A stretch of DNA of 64,000 nt, taken from an uncultured Mucispirillum sp. (lineage in GTDB: Bacteria; Chrysiogenota; Deferribacteres; Deferribacterales; Mucispirillaceae). A program made the translations under genes and the position numbers. Of this stretch, positions 10,356 to 19,869 are shown piece by piece. The stretch covers positions 124,001-188,000 of the forward strand of contig CALURO010000004.1 of the NCBI GenBank assembly GCA_944323205.1, given 5' to 3'. The notes under the pieces were generated by a model that saw only the letters and a program-made list of their open reading frames with translations, was not told where the DNA came from and did not search any database. Positions within the stretch are counted from its first letter, which is position 1, and each line of letters begins with the position of its first letter.

Positions 10356-10988
10356 TTATTCATAACTTTTAATAAAATCATACTCTATGTATTTTTTTAT
10401 AATATAAGCAGTTTCATAATAAAACTTACTGTTATCATATTTCTTTAAATCTAAAATTAAATAATGAATAAGCGGCAGTATATGTTCTTTTATAAAATCA
10501 TACTGCTCATAAATATTATCATCAAGCATTTGATTACTATAATCATCTGCTAATATCTCTTTATTTTTCATAGAAATATAAGAAAATTCTGCTGCAATAT
10601 GGTCTTCCTGCTCTTTAAATGTTTCAGCAAGACTTAGTTTATTTTTAGCGTATATTTCAAGAACAGTATCTCTTTTTTCTCCCATAACAAGTCCTGTATT
10701 TTCAAGATAAATAGATTCAACAGGGCATATTATTTTTCCATATCCACCAGATACAAATAAAGATGTATATATTCTATTTAATTCTTCTTCATTATTTTTT
10801 TGTAAAAAGTTTATAACAAATTCAAGGCTGTTTTTTAAACTGTCATCTTGTATCTCTTTTGCAAACACAATAAGACTGTTAAACAGATTTATTATAATTT
10901 GTTTTGTATTATCATCAACAGGACCTGCAAATATTTTTGAAAAGACGGCATAGTCTTTATGCCGTCTTATATATAATTCTTTTTCCAT
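10356..10988 (-). CDS. TorD/DmsD-family chaperone for the adjacent molybdoenzyme
   Basis: 210 residues, all-helical in character. It carries the TorD-like segments PVESIYLENTGLVMG and, further on, EQEDHIAAEFSYISM, matching the family's conserved E-x-DHIA-x-E core. Such proteins bind the Tat signal and apo-form of DMSO-reductase-family enzymes until molybdopterin cofactor is inserted. Its start overlaps the stop of the iron-sulfur subunit gene (TAATG), so it is translated as the third gene of the operon. The exact substrate is not readable from sequence; the neighbouring catalytic subunit is the obvious client. Confidence 0.8.
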   Translation of the reverse strand: MEKELYIRRHKDYAVFSKIFAGPVDDNTKQIIINLFNSLIVFAKEIQDDSLKNSLEFVINFLQKNNEEELNRIYTSLFVSGGYGKIICPVESIYLENTGLVMGEKRDTVLEIYAKNKLSLAETFKEQEDHIAAEFSYISMKNKEILADDYSNQMLDDNIYEQYDFIKEHILPLIHYLILDLKKYDNSKFYYETAYIIKKYIEYDFIKSYE

Positions 10989-11680
10989 TATTTTGCTGCG
11001 TATTTAGCTTTTAATAAAAGATTTGGTTTATGAAGATTGATTTTTTCTACATTATTAAAATTAACTGTAGAAGTAACCGCATCTTTATATTTAACTTTCA
11101 GTTCTTCAATAGGACCTGCATCTAATGCTCTAGCAGGACATACAGCAACACATGCTGGTTTTAATCCTTCTTTTATTCTGCCTATACATAAGTTGCATTT
11201 TGTCATACGCGGCCTTGCTGGGTCTTCTTCTGCATAATCTGCATAGTTTTTATCATAATACTGTGGTGCACCCCAAGGGCATTCTGCTTCGCAGCTGCCG
11301 CAAGATATACATATACTTCTATCAGACTGCACAATACCATATTCACTGTCTTTACTGATAGCTTCAACAGGGCATGCAGGAATACATGCAGGGTTTGTGC
11401 AGTGGTTGCAGGATATAGAAAGATTTGTCATTTTTAATGCTGGGAAAGTGCCTTCTATTGTTTGTGACACTCTTCTCCAGTTTTCTTTCATATAATATTT
11501 GCAGCATTCTTCCATAGAAGGAAGGTTTACTTTATTATCTTTTATATAATCTGTATTAACATCATATTGGTGAATATGAATATCGCCTCTTAATTCTTCA
11601 TTATTTTCTTTGCAGGCAATCATGCAGGCTTTACAGCCAACACATCTTGTTTCATCAAAATAAAAACCCCATTGTTTCAT
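10988..11680 (-). CDS. DmsB-like four-cluster iron-sulfur subunit
   Basis: 230-residue electron-transfer subunit with four Cys groups for [4Fe-4S] clusters: CVGCKACMIACK near residue 13, CNHCTNPACIPACP, CISCGSCEAECPWGAP, and a split CNLC...CVAVCP group. All sixteen cysteines are present, and there is no Trp substitution as in NarH. It has no signal peptide, so it would cross the membrane attached to its Tat-exported partner. It lies ten bases after the catalytic subunit gene. The true redox partner in the membrane is unknown because no DmsC-like gene follows. Confidence 0.9.
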   Translation of the reverse strand: MKQWGFYFDETRCVGCKACMIACKENNEELRGDIHIHQYDVNTDYIKDNKVNLPSMEECCKYYMKENWRRVSQTIEGTFPALKMTNLSISCNHCTNPACIPACPVEAISKDSEYGIVQSDRSICISCGSCEAECPWGAPQYYDKNYADYAEEDPARPRMTKCNLCIGRIKEGLKPACVAVCPARALDAGPIEELKVKYKDAVTSTVNFNNVEKINLHKPNLLLKAKYAAK

Positions 11681-11689
11681 AATATTCTC

Positions 11690-14353
11690 CTAATTTGGTT
11701 TTTTAACACTTATTTCGCATAAGTTACCGCTGGCAGCAAATCCGCCTGATTTATTTGTAAACTGATGAGTAACTGGGTCGCCTGCGCCAGATTCCATATC
11801 AACAGTAAGAGTAGATACACATGCACCTAAATCAACAGGTGTTACTACTTCTTTATATTCACCTTTACCAGTAACATCAAAATAAGCTGTATATGTTTCT
11901 TCGCTGCTTGGGTTATATATTCTGCCTTCATTAATAACTATAACACCAGGCATAGGGCGTGAGCTTACAAGTGCAGGAAGTTTTATACATCCATAATCAT
12001 TATAAACATACACTATATCTCCTGTTTTTATACCCCTTGTTTTAGCATCTATATCAGATATTTCAACACAGTTATCAAATGTCTTTTGCAGTAAAGGAAC
12101 AGTATCAAAAGTAGAGTGTGCTCTGTGAATAACATGCGGAGTTATAAATTGTAAACCATAAGCAACACCTTTACGGCTTTTTTCTTTTTTCTGTATTGTT
12201 TCATATCCTTCTTTTAAATGAATATATCTAGGGCCGTAAACTGGGTTTTGTGCTCTTTTTCTCATAGCCATATATGGAGAATAAAAGTTAATTCTGCCAG
12301 TATCAGTTGGGAATTCCCCTGGTTTATATTTCATTGTATCAATATAAGTTTTATCAAGTGGAGTTGGCAGCTGGTATTCGCCCATTTGTACCATAGTATC
12401 ATAATCAGGCATAGTTCTTTTTGGGTTTATATCTGCATATCCTTTTGGAAACTCTGCTTTTTCCCACTGAGCTTTCATTATTTCTTCATCTGTATAATTT
12501 TTAAGCTCAATACCAAGTTCTTTACAGATAAGTCTAGTTATTTCTCTATCAAGTTTACATTCATAAAGTGGGTCTGACACTTTATTTGCCACATCAAGTT
12601 CACAGTTCATTTGACCATAAGTAAAGAATGACTGCTCTAAATTCATAGCTGCAGGAAGAACAATATCAGAATATTTTGCTGTTGTGCTCATTTGCTGTTC
12701 ATAACATACAACATATTTCACTTTTTTAAATGCTTCTATTTTTCTATTAATATTTGCTTTTTGAGTAAAGAAATCACCAGAACCTTCTCCTTTAATAACC
12801 ATTTCTATATGAAGCCTTGGGTCATCACCTAAATCAATATTATTTAATAATTTCACATCATCTCTTAACTGCTCTGCAGTTCTTGCATCTCTGCCTGTTA
12901 AAATAACTTCTGGCAGTGAAAAAATAGAAAATTTAATAGAGCCGTATTTTTTAGCATCAGTTAATGGTGGGTTAGAGCCTATTTTAATTTTATAACCATC
13001 ACTTGGTACAATCATACCAAAACCGCCGCCTCGTCTTGCAATGTTGCCAGTCATAGCAGCAAGCGCTATTAAAAACCATGAATAATATAATCCATTATTT
13101 GTTCTTTGTGCCCCGCCTGTAGTCCAGCCGCAGAAAAATGAAGCTGCAGGAGCTTTTCCATATTCTAATGCAAGGTTTTCAATATTTTCTGCAGTTGTAC
13201 CTGTTAATGATGCAGCCCAGTTGAGCACACCTTTATAATCTTTATGTTCTTTTTCAAGGCTTTCAAGATATTCTACAAAAGATTCGCCTGCTGGCACTGT
13301 AAATGTCTGACCTTTATAAGATTGTTTTGTAACAGGGTTTTCTATATTAGAATTGCTTGTTACAGTATCATTTGGAAAAAAGCCAAAAGTATATTCTTTT
13401 AAAAATTTTTCATTATAAAGTTTTTTCTTATAAAGAACGTAAGCCATAGCAGCAAGCATAGCGCTGTCTGTTCCTGGTCTTATAGCAATAAAGCCTGGAA
13501 CTTTGCCTATACCTGTGCTGTATGTTGCTGCAGTATCTGTAAATCTGCTGTCTACTACAACGATAGGAATACCAGCTTCTTTTGCTTTAGTTAAAAAGAA
13601 TGTTAAATGTGGCTGTGTAGTTCTGGTATCTGTAGACCATATAATTATTAATTTAGAGTTTAAAACATCTATTGCAGGGTTACCCTGAACTTTTGGTCCA
13701 AGAGCTGCATACATTGCATCCATTTGGTTACCAGCAGAGTGGTGGCCGTATATATCAAGAGTTGTACCTAAATATTTTGCAGGAGAATTTCCTGTTGCAA
13801 AAACTGGCAGATATCCAAGCTCTTTTGCTCTTTCCTGCATTTCTTTTAAATAAGATGCTACTGTTTTAGCAGCTTCTTCCCAGCTTATGCGTACAAAACC
13901 TGTTACATCGCCTCTTTCTTTCGTCTGTTTCATAGGATATTTTATTCTATTTGGAGCATATAAGCGTTTCTTTTCAGAAAGACCTCTAGGGCAGGCTCTG
14001 CGTTGACGCATAAATAAATCTTCATCTTTTTCTTTTGAATTTTCTCTAGGAATATCTCCCATAGATGTAAGGTTTACAAGTCTGCCGTTTTTCACATATG
14101 CTTTTAACATACATGAGCCGTGGCAGTGGATTCTATGGTGCGTATTAACCACTTTTAATGAAGTATCAAATACTGCTTCAGGGTTTTTAATAAGTGGCTG
14201 GTTTTCAGTAATATTATCCACTGTTTTTTCTTCTACCGCTGCTTCTTCAACTGCTTTTTTAGATGTGCAGGCAGTAAGCATAAAAGCTGCACTGCCTTTA
14301 AGCAAAGTTCTGCGGGTAATACTAAGTTTTTCTTTTCCTTGACTTTTTCCCAT
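11690..14353 (-). CDS. DMSO-reductase-family molybdopterin catalytic subunit, Tat-exported
   Basis: 887 residues, closest by eye to DmsA/YnfE-type reductases. The N-terminus has a twin-arginine motif (SITRRTLLKG, residues 11-20), and LTAC at 26-29 fits a lipobox, so the protein may be a Tat lipoprotein. The FS0 cluster motif is His73-x3-Cys77-x3-Cys81, then Cys121: the first Cys of DmsA is His here, as in NarG. Ser206 in YGHHSAGNQ aligns with the Mo-ligand Ser of DmsA. Later come the molybdopterin-binding segments and a C-terminal dinucleotide-binding domain. The terminal acceptor (DMSO, TMAO, another S- or N-oxide, or other) cannot be decided from sequence. It is first in a three-gene minus-strand operon. 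Confidence 0.88.
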   Translation of the reverse strand: MGKSQGKEKLSITRRTLLKGSAAFMLTACTSKKAVEEAAVEEKTVDNITENQPLIKNPEAVFDTSLKVVNTHHRIHCHGSCMLKAYVKNGRLVNLTSMGDIPRENSKEKDEDLFMRQRRACPRGLSEKKRLYAPNRIKYPMKQTKERGDVTGFVRISWEEAAKTVASYLKEMQERAKELGYLPVFATGNSPAKYLGTTLDIYGHHSAGNQMDAMYAALGPKVQGNPAIDVLNSKLIIIWSTDTRTTQPHLTFFLTKAKEAGIPIVVVDSRFTDTAATYSTGIGKVPGFIAIRPGTDSAMLAAMAYVLYKKKLYNEKFLKEYTFGFFPNDTVTSNSNIENPVTKQSYKGQTFTVPAGESFVEYLESLEKEHKDYKGVLNWAASLTGTTAENIENLALEYGKAPAASFFCGWTTGGAQRTNNGLYYSWFLIALAAMTGNIARRGGGFGMIVPSDGYKIKIGSNPPLTDAKKYGSIKFSIFSLPEVILTGRDARTAEQLRDDVKLLNNIDLGDDPRLHIEMVIKGEGSGDFFTQKANINRKIEAFKKVKYVVCYEQQMSTTAKYSDIVLPAAMNLEQSFFTYGQMNCELDVANKVSDPLYECKLDREITRLICKELGIELKNYTDEEIMKAQWEKAEFPKGYADINPKRTMPDYDTMVQMGEYQLPTPLDKTYIDTMKYKPGEFPTDTGRINFYSPYMAMRKRAQNPVYGPRYIHLKEGYETIQKKEKSRKGVAYGLQFITPHVIHRAHSTFDTVPLLQKTFDNCVEISDIDAKTRGIKTGDIVYVYNDYGCIKLPALVSSRPMPGVIVINEGRIYNPSSEETYTAYFDVTGKGEYKEVVTPVDLGACVSTLTVDMESGAGDPVTHQFTNKSGGFAASGNLCEISVKKPN

Positions 14354-14408
14354 ACTTTTACTCCCGTTGTGTAATTATTTTATTATTTCATAAATATTTA
14401 AAATAATA

Positions 14409-14436
14409 AATATAAATACCGAGTAAAGATTGTAAA
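14409..14436 (-). promoter_or_regulatory. Possible sigma-70 promoter of the molybdoenzyme operon
   Basis: On the minus strand TTTACA (14436-14431), a 16-base spacer and TATATT (14414-14409) lie about 55 bases upstream of the start at 14353. The region is so AT-rich that similar matches arise easily. No convincing FNR box was found. Confidence 0.35.
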
Positions 14437-14544
14437 AAATGTAAAAGATTTCTTGTGATATTGATAAAAAATACTTGTTATATTATTTTGTAAATATTAT
14501 ATATTATATATATTAGTAAATTACAGAAATAAAAGGATAATTAT

Positions 14545-15378
14545 ATGATAGATTTGCACTGCCATTCTTTAGCCTCTGATGGCTCATACAGCCCTAAAGA
14601 GCTTATTAAAATGGCTGAAAATTTAAATATTACTCATCTTGCTTTAACTGACCATGATACTACAGCAGGAATAAAAGAATTTATGGCAGTAGAAAGCTCA
14701 GTAGTAAGAATACCAGGAATAGAAATAAGTGTAGAAAAAGAAAAAGGAGAGCTGCATATTGTAGGTCTTTTTATTGATACATCAAATAAAGACTTACAGG
14801 AAATGGAAGAAGAAGTTCAGTATTATAGAAAAAAAAGAAATGAAAAAATGCTTGCAGCTTTATCTAAACTGGTTAAAAAAAATGTAAAAATAGAAGATTT
14901 AGTAGATAACCCTAACTCTCAGCTTGGCAGACCTCATGTGGCTAAATATTTATTAAGAAATAATATAGTCACATCTATTCAGGAAGCCTTTGATTTATAT
15001 TTAAAAGACGGCACAAGTCTTGCATTTAAAAAACAGCAGGTATCAGTAGAAAGAGCATTAAATGTAATAAAAAATGCAGGTGGTATATCTATTATTGCTC
15101 ACCCATATACATTAAAACTTGAAGATGATAAACTTGATGAATTAGTTAAAGAATATAAAAAATTAGGGCTTAATGGACTTGAAGCATACTCAAGTCATAA
15201 CCCTGTTGATAAAAAAGATGTATTTGCAGATATTGCAAGAAAAAACGGACTTATTATTTCATGCGGCAGTGATTTTCATGGAGCAAATGGAAAGGTGGCT
15301 TCTCTTGGAGCAGATATTTGCAGTTTATCAGATGATGATATATTAAAACCAATGTATAGTATTCTGAGTAAAAGGTAA
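14545..15378 (+). CDS. PHP-domain phosphoesterase, TrpH/YciV type
   Basis: 277 residues. The metal-binding PHP motifs are intact: DLHCHSLASDGSYSP at the N-terminus, LTDHDTTAG, a central IIAHPYT and the C-terminal CGSDFHG. Characterised relatives hydrolyse 3',5'-nucleotide bisphosphates or trim RNA 5' ends (RNase AM). The start follows AAAGGATAATT. It is six bases upstream of xerD and probably the first gene of the php-xerD-cca-phoH-ybeY run. The family assignment is firm; the exact substrate is inferred. Confidence 0.85.
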   Translation: MIDLHCHSLASDGSYSPKELIKMAENLNITHLALTDHDTTAGIKEFMAVESSVVRIPGIEISVEKEKGELHIVGLFIDTSNKDLQEMEEEVQYYRKKRNEKMLAALSKLVKKNVKIEDLVDNPNSQLGRPHVAKYLLRNNIVTSIQEAFDLYLKDGTSLAFKKQQVSVERALNVIKNAGGISIIAHPYTLKLEDDKLDELVKEYKKLGLNGLEAYSSHNPVDKKDVFADIARKNGLIISCGSDFHGANGKVASLGADICSLSDDDILKPMYSILSKR

Positions 15379-15384
15379 TATGTA

Positions 15385-16284
15385 ATGGATACAGAAACCA
15401 AACCTTATAAGTATAACGAATTTAAACAGTTTTTACGGTTTGAACTTGGAATGAGTGATAATTCTGTTATATCATACCTTTCTGATTTAGAAACTTTATA
15501 TAAATTTTATAAAAAGGATATTAAAGATATTACACCTGAAGATATTGTTGCCTTTATGTCGTATATGCGTAAAAATCAACAGTCTCTTGAAACTATACTT
15601 CGCAGGCTTTCAGGAATTTCCCAGTATTTTGATTTTTTAATAATAGAAAAAGAGATAAAAATAAATCCAGTAGAGTTTATAGCAAAACCTAGACAGTGGC
15701 ATAAACTGCCAGATTTTCTTGATTTTGATGAAGTAGAAAAATTAATATCAAGAGATGATTTATCTACATCTGTTAAAGAAAGAAATTGTTTAATAATGGA
15801 AACTCTATATGCAACAGGTATGCGTGTAAGCGAATTAACTGCAGTAAAAATAAGAGATATTGATTTTAAAAGGGGTATAATAAAAGTTACTGGCAAAGGA
15901 TCAAAACAAAGAATTGTGCCACTTTATCCATCATTATTAAAAAGACTGGAAGACTATCTTACTTTAAGACAGGAATATTTTGTAAAAGATAGTGATACTG
16001 GTTATCTTTTTTTAAACCAGCATGGAAGTTCACTTACAAGGCAGCATATATGGAATATTGTAAAAGAAAAATGCAAAGAGCATAATATTACAAAACATGT
16101 TTCACCACATACTCTGCGTCATTCATTTGCTACACATATGCTTTCAAATGGTGCAGATTTAAGAACTTTGCAGATATTTTTAGGACATTCAAATATCTCT
16201 ACAACAGAAATATATACTCATGTTACAGATGATGATAAAAGAAAAACAATAATGAATTTTCACCCGAGATTTGCCAGAAAATGA
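15385..16284 (+). CDS. xerD: XerC/XerD-type tyrosine recombinase
   Basis: 299 residues, the standard Xer length. An N-terminal SAM-like core-binding domain (about 1-95) precedes the catalytic domain. Its residues are visible: Arg in TGMRVSELTAVKIRD, Lys in the KGSKQRIVPL hairpin, HTLRHSFATHML, the second His in LGHSNIST and the nucleophile Tyr in EIYTHV. It resolves chromosome dimers at dif with FtsK. Nothing near it looks like an integron or phage, and it sits in a housekeeping operon overlapping the next gene by four bases, so a chromosomal Xer role is most likely. XerC versus XerD is not certain. Confidence 0.9.
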   Translation: MDTETKPYKYNEFKQFLRFELGMSDNSVISYLSDLETLYKFYKKDIKDITPEDIVAFMSYMRKNQQSLETILRRLSGISQYFDFLIIEKEIKINPVEFIAKPRQWHKLPDFLDFDEVEKLISRDDLSTSVKERNCLIMETLYATGMRVSELTAVKIRDIDFKRGIIKVTGKGSKQRIVPLYPSLLKRLEDYLTLRQEYFVKDSDTGYLFLNQHGSSLTRQHIWNIVKEKCKEHNITKHVSPHTLRHSFATHMLSNGADLRTLQIFLGHSNISTTEIYTHVTDDDKRKTIMNFHPRFARK

Positions 16285-18905
16285 AAATAGTTATAACTCA
16301 TATTAATCCAGATTTTGATGCAGTTGCAAGCGCTTATGCAGTATATAAATTATATAACTGTGACCATATAGCTGTGTGTACTAATCTTGAAAATAATGTA
16401 TATAATTTTATTAAAGACAGAGAGTTTAATATTAATATTAAACATTATAATGATAAACTTTTAAATGAATTAGATAGTATTGATACATTAATTATTACAG
16501 ACTGTAATCAAAGGCAAAGGCTTGGCAGGCTGGCTGTATTAATAGATATTGCAAAAGAAGTTATAATTTATGACCATCATGCATGTATTAGCTGTGATAT
16601 ATCAGCAGATAAAAGCAGTATTTTAGAAATAGGTGCTGCAACATCTATTCTTTGCCTTAAAATGCAGGAAAAAGGTATAACATTATCATCTTTAGAAGCT
16701 ACACTTTTAGCTCTTGGTATATATGAAGATACAGGGCTTTTTACTTTCAGTAAAACTACATCAAATGATGCACTTGCTTTATCATATTTAATATCACAAA
16801 AGGCTGATACTACAGCTGCAAATGATTATGTTCAGAGAGAATTAAGTAATGTTCAGGTTATGCTTTTAAATGAGCTGCTTTTAAATTTATCAATTATCAC
16901 AGTAGGCGGTGTAGATGTTGCTTATTCCTGTGCTACGGTAGATGAATATGTTGATGAGGCAGCCTTTATTGCCCATAAGCTTATGATAATAGAGGGTTTA
17001 AGCTCTCTTTTTATACTACTTTCGACAGGTGGCAGACTTGTTCTTATCGGCAGAAGTAATGATTCACGAGTAAATGTTTTAAGTATAGTTTCTCAATTTG
17101 GCGGCGGTGGACATAGTGTTGCAGGCAGTGCAATTATTAAAGATAAAATGATTGCTGAAACATTAGAAATGCTTAAATATGTTATCAGAGAAACAGTTAA
17201 GCCTGTGAAAACAGTTCAGGAAATCATGACAACTCATGTTAAATCAGTTAAAAGCCATTCTATATTAAAAGATGCTGTGGATTTAACAATGAAGTATAAT
17301 CTAAACTATCTTCCTGTTGTAGAAAATAATAAAACAATAGGTATTATTTCAAGAAAAGATATACTTCATGGTGTTAAACACGGCCTTGAATATGACAGCA
17401 TTAATAATATTATGCAGACAGAATTTGAAACTGTGCATCCTGATACTTTATTTTATGAAGCTGAAGCTATTATGGTTTATCAAAACCAGAAACTTCTGCC
17501 TGTAGAAACAAATAAGGGTCTTGTGGGAGTTATTACAAGAACAGACCTTTTAAGACTTATGCATGAAGATATTATTCTACAGTCAAAATATGCCGAAAGT
17601 AAGCGAAAAGAGTTTGGCATATTAAAAAATAGAAATATACTTTCTAAAATGCAGGAAAATCTTGATAGAAAAATATTATCTTTATTAAAAAATATCGGTG
17701 CAGAAGCAGAAGAAATGCATTATAAAGCATATGTAGTAGGCGGATTTGTTCGTGATTTACTTATGGATAAGGATAATTACGATATAGATATTGTTATAGA
17801 AGGTGATGGGGCAAAATTTGCAGTAGAATATGCAAAAAAACATAATGCAAAAGTATTTGTACACCAGAAATTTAAAACTGCTGTTGTTTCTTTTAATGAT
17901 GGATTTAAAATAGATTTTGCAACAGCCAGAACAGAATATTATGTAACACCAGCTGCTGCTCCAGAAGTTGTAGAATCATCTGTTAAAAGAGACCTGTTTC
18001 GTAGAGATTTTACAATAAATGCAATGGCTGTTCGCCTAGATGGTGCTCAGTTTGGTTTGCTGCTTGATTTCTTTATGGGGCAGAAAGATATTCTTGATAA
18101 AAAAATTAGAGTACTTCATTCATTAAGTTTTGTAGACGACCCTTCTAGAGCTTATAGGGCTATAAGGTTTGCAGTACGGTTTGGGTTTGAAATAGGAAGC
18201 CATACAGACAGGCTTATAAAACATGCTGAAAGTCTTGACTTATTCAGCAGAATAATAGGACAAAGACAGTTTTTAGAGCTTAAGTATATTTTAGCAGAAG
18301 ATGGTTATTTATTAGCAATACAATTAATGCATAAATATAATATGCTTAGATTTTACAGCAGTAAAATAAAATATGATGACGAATTAATAAATAAATTTAA
18401 GCGTTCTGAAAATCTTTTAAACTGGTACAAAATACAGTTTGAAGAAGATGTTGAAGTATGGAGAATGCGGTTTAATATATTATTTTTCTCAGAAAAAAAA
18501 GAAAATTTTGTTTCTTTAATAGATAGATTTGAACTTTCTTCTAAAGAAACAACTATATTAAAAAATGACCATAAATATATGGAATATGCTGTAAGCCTGT
18601 TTAAAAGATATAAAGACCATAAACCATCATTTATATATGGAGTATGCTCTAATTTATCAGCAGAAAGTGCTCTTGCTCTTGCAGCACTAATGGGGGAAAA
18701 TAAGCAGGATATTATAAAAGATTATCTTACAGAATATAAAAATGTAAAAAATGATTTATCAGGGCAGGATTTAATAGATGCAGGTGTACCAAAAGGCCCA
18801 GAGATAAAAAAAGCACTTGATATATTATTAAAAGCAAAGTTAGATGGTATAGTGAAAACAAAAGAAGATGAAATCTTATTTATAAAAAAGGAATATGGAG
18901 TATAA
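16281..18905 (+). CDS. DHH-CBS-tRNA nucleotidyltransferase fusion (CCA or A-adding enzyme)
   Basis: 874 residues with three modules. The N-terminal DHH/DHHA1 phosphoesterase (about 1-310) shows HINPDFDAVASA, DHHACISCD and FGGGGHSVAGSA. A central pair of CBS domains (about 315-430) follows. The C-terminal class II poly(A) polymerase/tRNA nucleotidyltransferase head begins near 480, with GGFVRDLLMDKDNYDIDIVI carrying the metal-binding D-x-D, and then RRDFTINAMA. This fusion is known in Aquifex, deltaproteobacteria and relatives, where it adds A or CCA to tRNA 3' ends. Its start overlaps xerD by four bases. Whether it adds CCA or only A cannot be told by eye. Confidence 0.9.
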   Translation: MKIVITHINPDFDAVASAYAVYKLYNCDHIAVCTNLENNVYNFIKDREFNINIKHYNDKLLNELDSIDTLIITDCNQRQRLGRLAVLIDIAKEVIIYDHHACISCDISADKSSILEIGAATSILCLKMQEKGITLSSLEATLLALGIYEDTGLFTFSKTTSNDALALSYLISQKADTTAANDYVQRELSNVQVMLLNELLLNLSIITVGGVDVAYSCATVDEYVDEAAFIAHKLMIIEGLSSLFILLSTGGRLVLIGRSNDSRVNVLSIVSQFGGGGHSVAGSAIIKDKMIAETLEMLKYVIRETVKPVKTVQEIMTTHVKSVKSHSILKDAVDLTMKYNLNYLPVVENNKTIGIISRKDILHGVKHGLEYDSINNIMQTEFETVHPDTLFYEAEAIMVYQNQKLLPVETNKGLVGVITRTDLLRLMHEDIILQSKYAESKRKEFGILKNRNILSKMQENLDRKILSLLKNIGAEAEEMHYKAYVVGGFVRDLLMDKDNYDIDIVIEGDGAKFAVEYAKKHNAKVFVHQKFKTAVVSFNDGFKIDFATARTEYYVTPAAAPEVVESSVKRDLFRRDFTINAMAVRLDGAQFGLLLDFFMGQKDILDKKIRVLHSLSFVDDPSRAYRAIRFAVRFGFEIGSHTDRLIKHAESLDLFSRIIGQRQFLELKYILAEDGYLLAIQLMHKYNMLRFYSSKIKYDDELINKFKRSENLLNWYKIQFEEDVEVWRMRFNILFFSEKKENFVSLIDRFELSSKETTILKNDHKYMEYAVSLFKRYKDHKPSFIYGVCSNLSAESALALAALMGENKQDIIKDYLTEYKNVKNDLSGQDLIDAGVPKGPEIKKALDILLKAKLDGIVKTKEDEILFIKKEYGV

Positions 18906-18908
18906 GTT

Positions 18909-19868
18909 TTGAGCATTACAAAAGAAATTATAGTTCCTTCTGTTATTCAGCCTTATATTTTTGGCAGGCAGGACAGCAATATTAAAGTAATTGAAAACAA
19001 TCTGCATGTTAAATTATCAGCACTTGGCGATAATGTTACTATTGAAGCAGAAAATGAAGATAATGCCATAAAAGCATTTAGATTATTTGAAGAATTAATG
19101 AAAACAGCAGAAAAAAGAGAGCTTTCATCTGAAGATGTGGCTTATGCTGTTAAAATGATTAATAAAGATAATAATGTAGATGTAAGCGGCGTATTAACTG
19201 AAAAAATAAAAGTAGGCGGCTGGGCAAAAATTGTAACAGCAAAATCTCCATCGCAAAGAGAATATATTAAAGCTATGAGCACAAGCGATATGATTTTTGG
19301 TATAGGACCAGCAGGTACCGGCAAAACTTATCTTGCTATGGCTATGGCTGTAAACCAGTTTTTATCTAAAAAAGTGGCTCGTATTATATTAGCTCGTCCT
19401 GCTGTAGAAGCTGGGGAAAAATTAGGCTTTTTACCGGGAGATATTGCTGATAAAATAAACCCATATCTTAGGCCGCTTTATGATGCTCTTTATACAATGA
19501 TGGATATTGACTATGTAACTAAATTAATAGAAAAAGGTGTAATAGAGGTAGCACCGCTTGCATTTATGAGAGGAAGAACATTAAATGATTCTTTTGTTAT
19601 ATTAGATGAGGCACAGAATACAACAGAAGAGCAGATGAAAATGTTTTTAACACGCCTTGGTTTTAATTCAAAGGCAGTTATTACTGGCGATGTTACTCAG
19701 ATAGATTTACCAAGTGATAAAAAAAGCGGTCTTGTAACAGCTATGCATGTATTATGTAATATTCCAGAAATTAAATTTATAAAATTCAGTGATAAAGATG
19801 TTGTGCGTCATCCGCTTGTATCAAAAATAGTAAGAGCATATGATGCTGCAATAAAAAAGGATTATTAA
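18909..19868 (+). CDS. phoH: PhoH-like ATPase
   Basis: 319 residues, typical PhoH length. An N-terminal KH-like region is followed by the P-loop domain: Walker A GIGPAGTGKTYLA near residue 135 and Walker B FVILDEAQNTTEEQMKMFLT. The start is TTG at 18909, preceded by GGAG. It is three bases after the CCA-type gene and two bases before ybeY. PhoH next to YbeY is a widespread pair connected with RNA metabolism and ribosome maturation; the biochemical role of PhoH remains loosely defined. Confidence 0.92.
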   Translation: MSITKEIIVPSVIQPYIFGRQDSNIKVIENNLHVKLSALGDNVTIEAENEDNAIKAFRLFEELMKTAEKRELSSEDVAYAVKMINKDNNVDVSGVLTEKIKVGGWAKIVTAKSPSQREYIKAMSTSDMIFGIGPAGTGKTYLAMAMAVNQFLSKKVARIILARPAVEAGEKLGFLPGDIADKINPYLRPLYDALYTMMDIDYVTKLIEKGVIEVAPLAFMRGRTLNDSFVILDEAQNTTEEQMKMFLTRLGFNSKAVITGDVTQIDLPSDKKSGLVTAMHVLCNIPEIKFIKFSDKDVVRHPLVSKIVRAYDAAIKKDY

Positions 19869-19869
19869 T

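Noticed and set aside
14453-14467. TTGTGATATTGATAA as a possible FNR or CRP box upstream of the molybdoenzyme operon
   Set aside because: Only isolated half-site resemblance; the two halves are not inverted copies and the spacing does not match either consensus.
15385-16284. XerD-like recombinase as a sign of an integrative element
   Set aside because: It is embedded and overlapping in a conserved housekeeping run, with no att-like repeats, integron cassettes or phage genes nearby.
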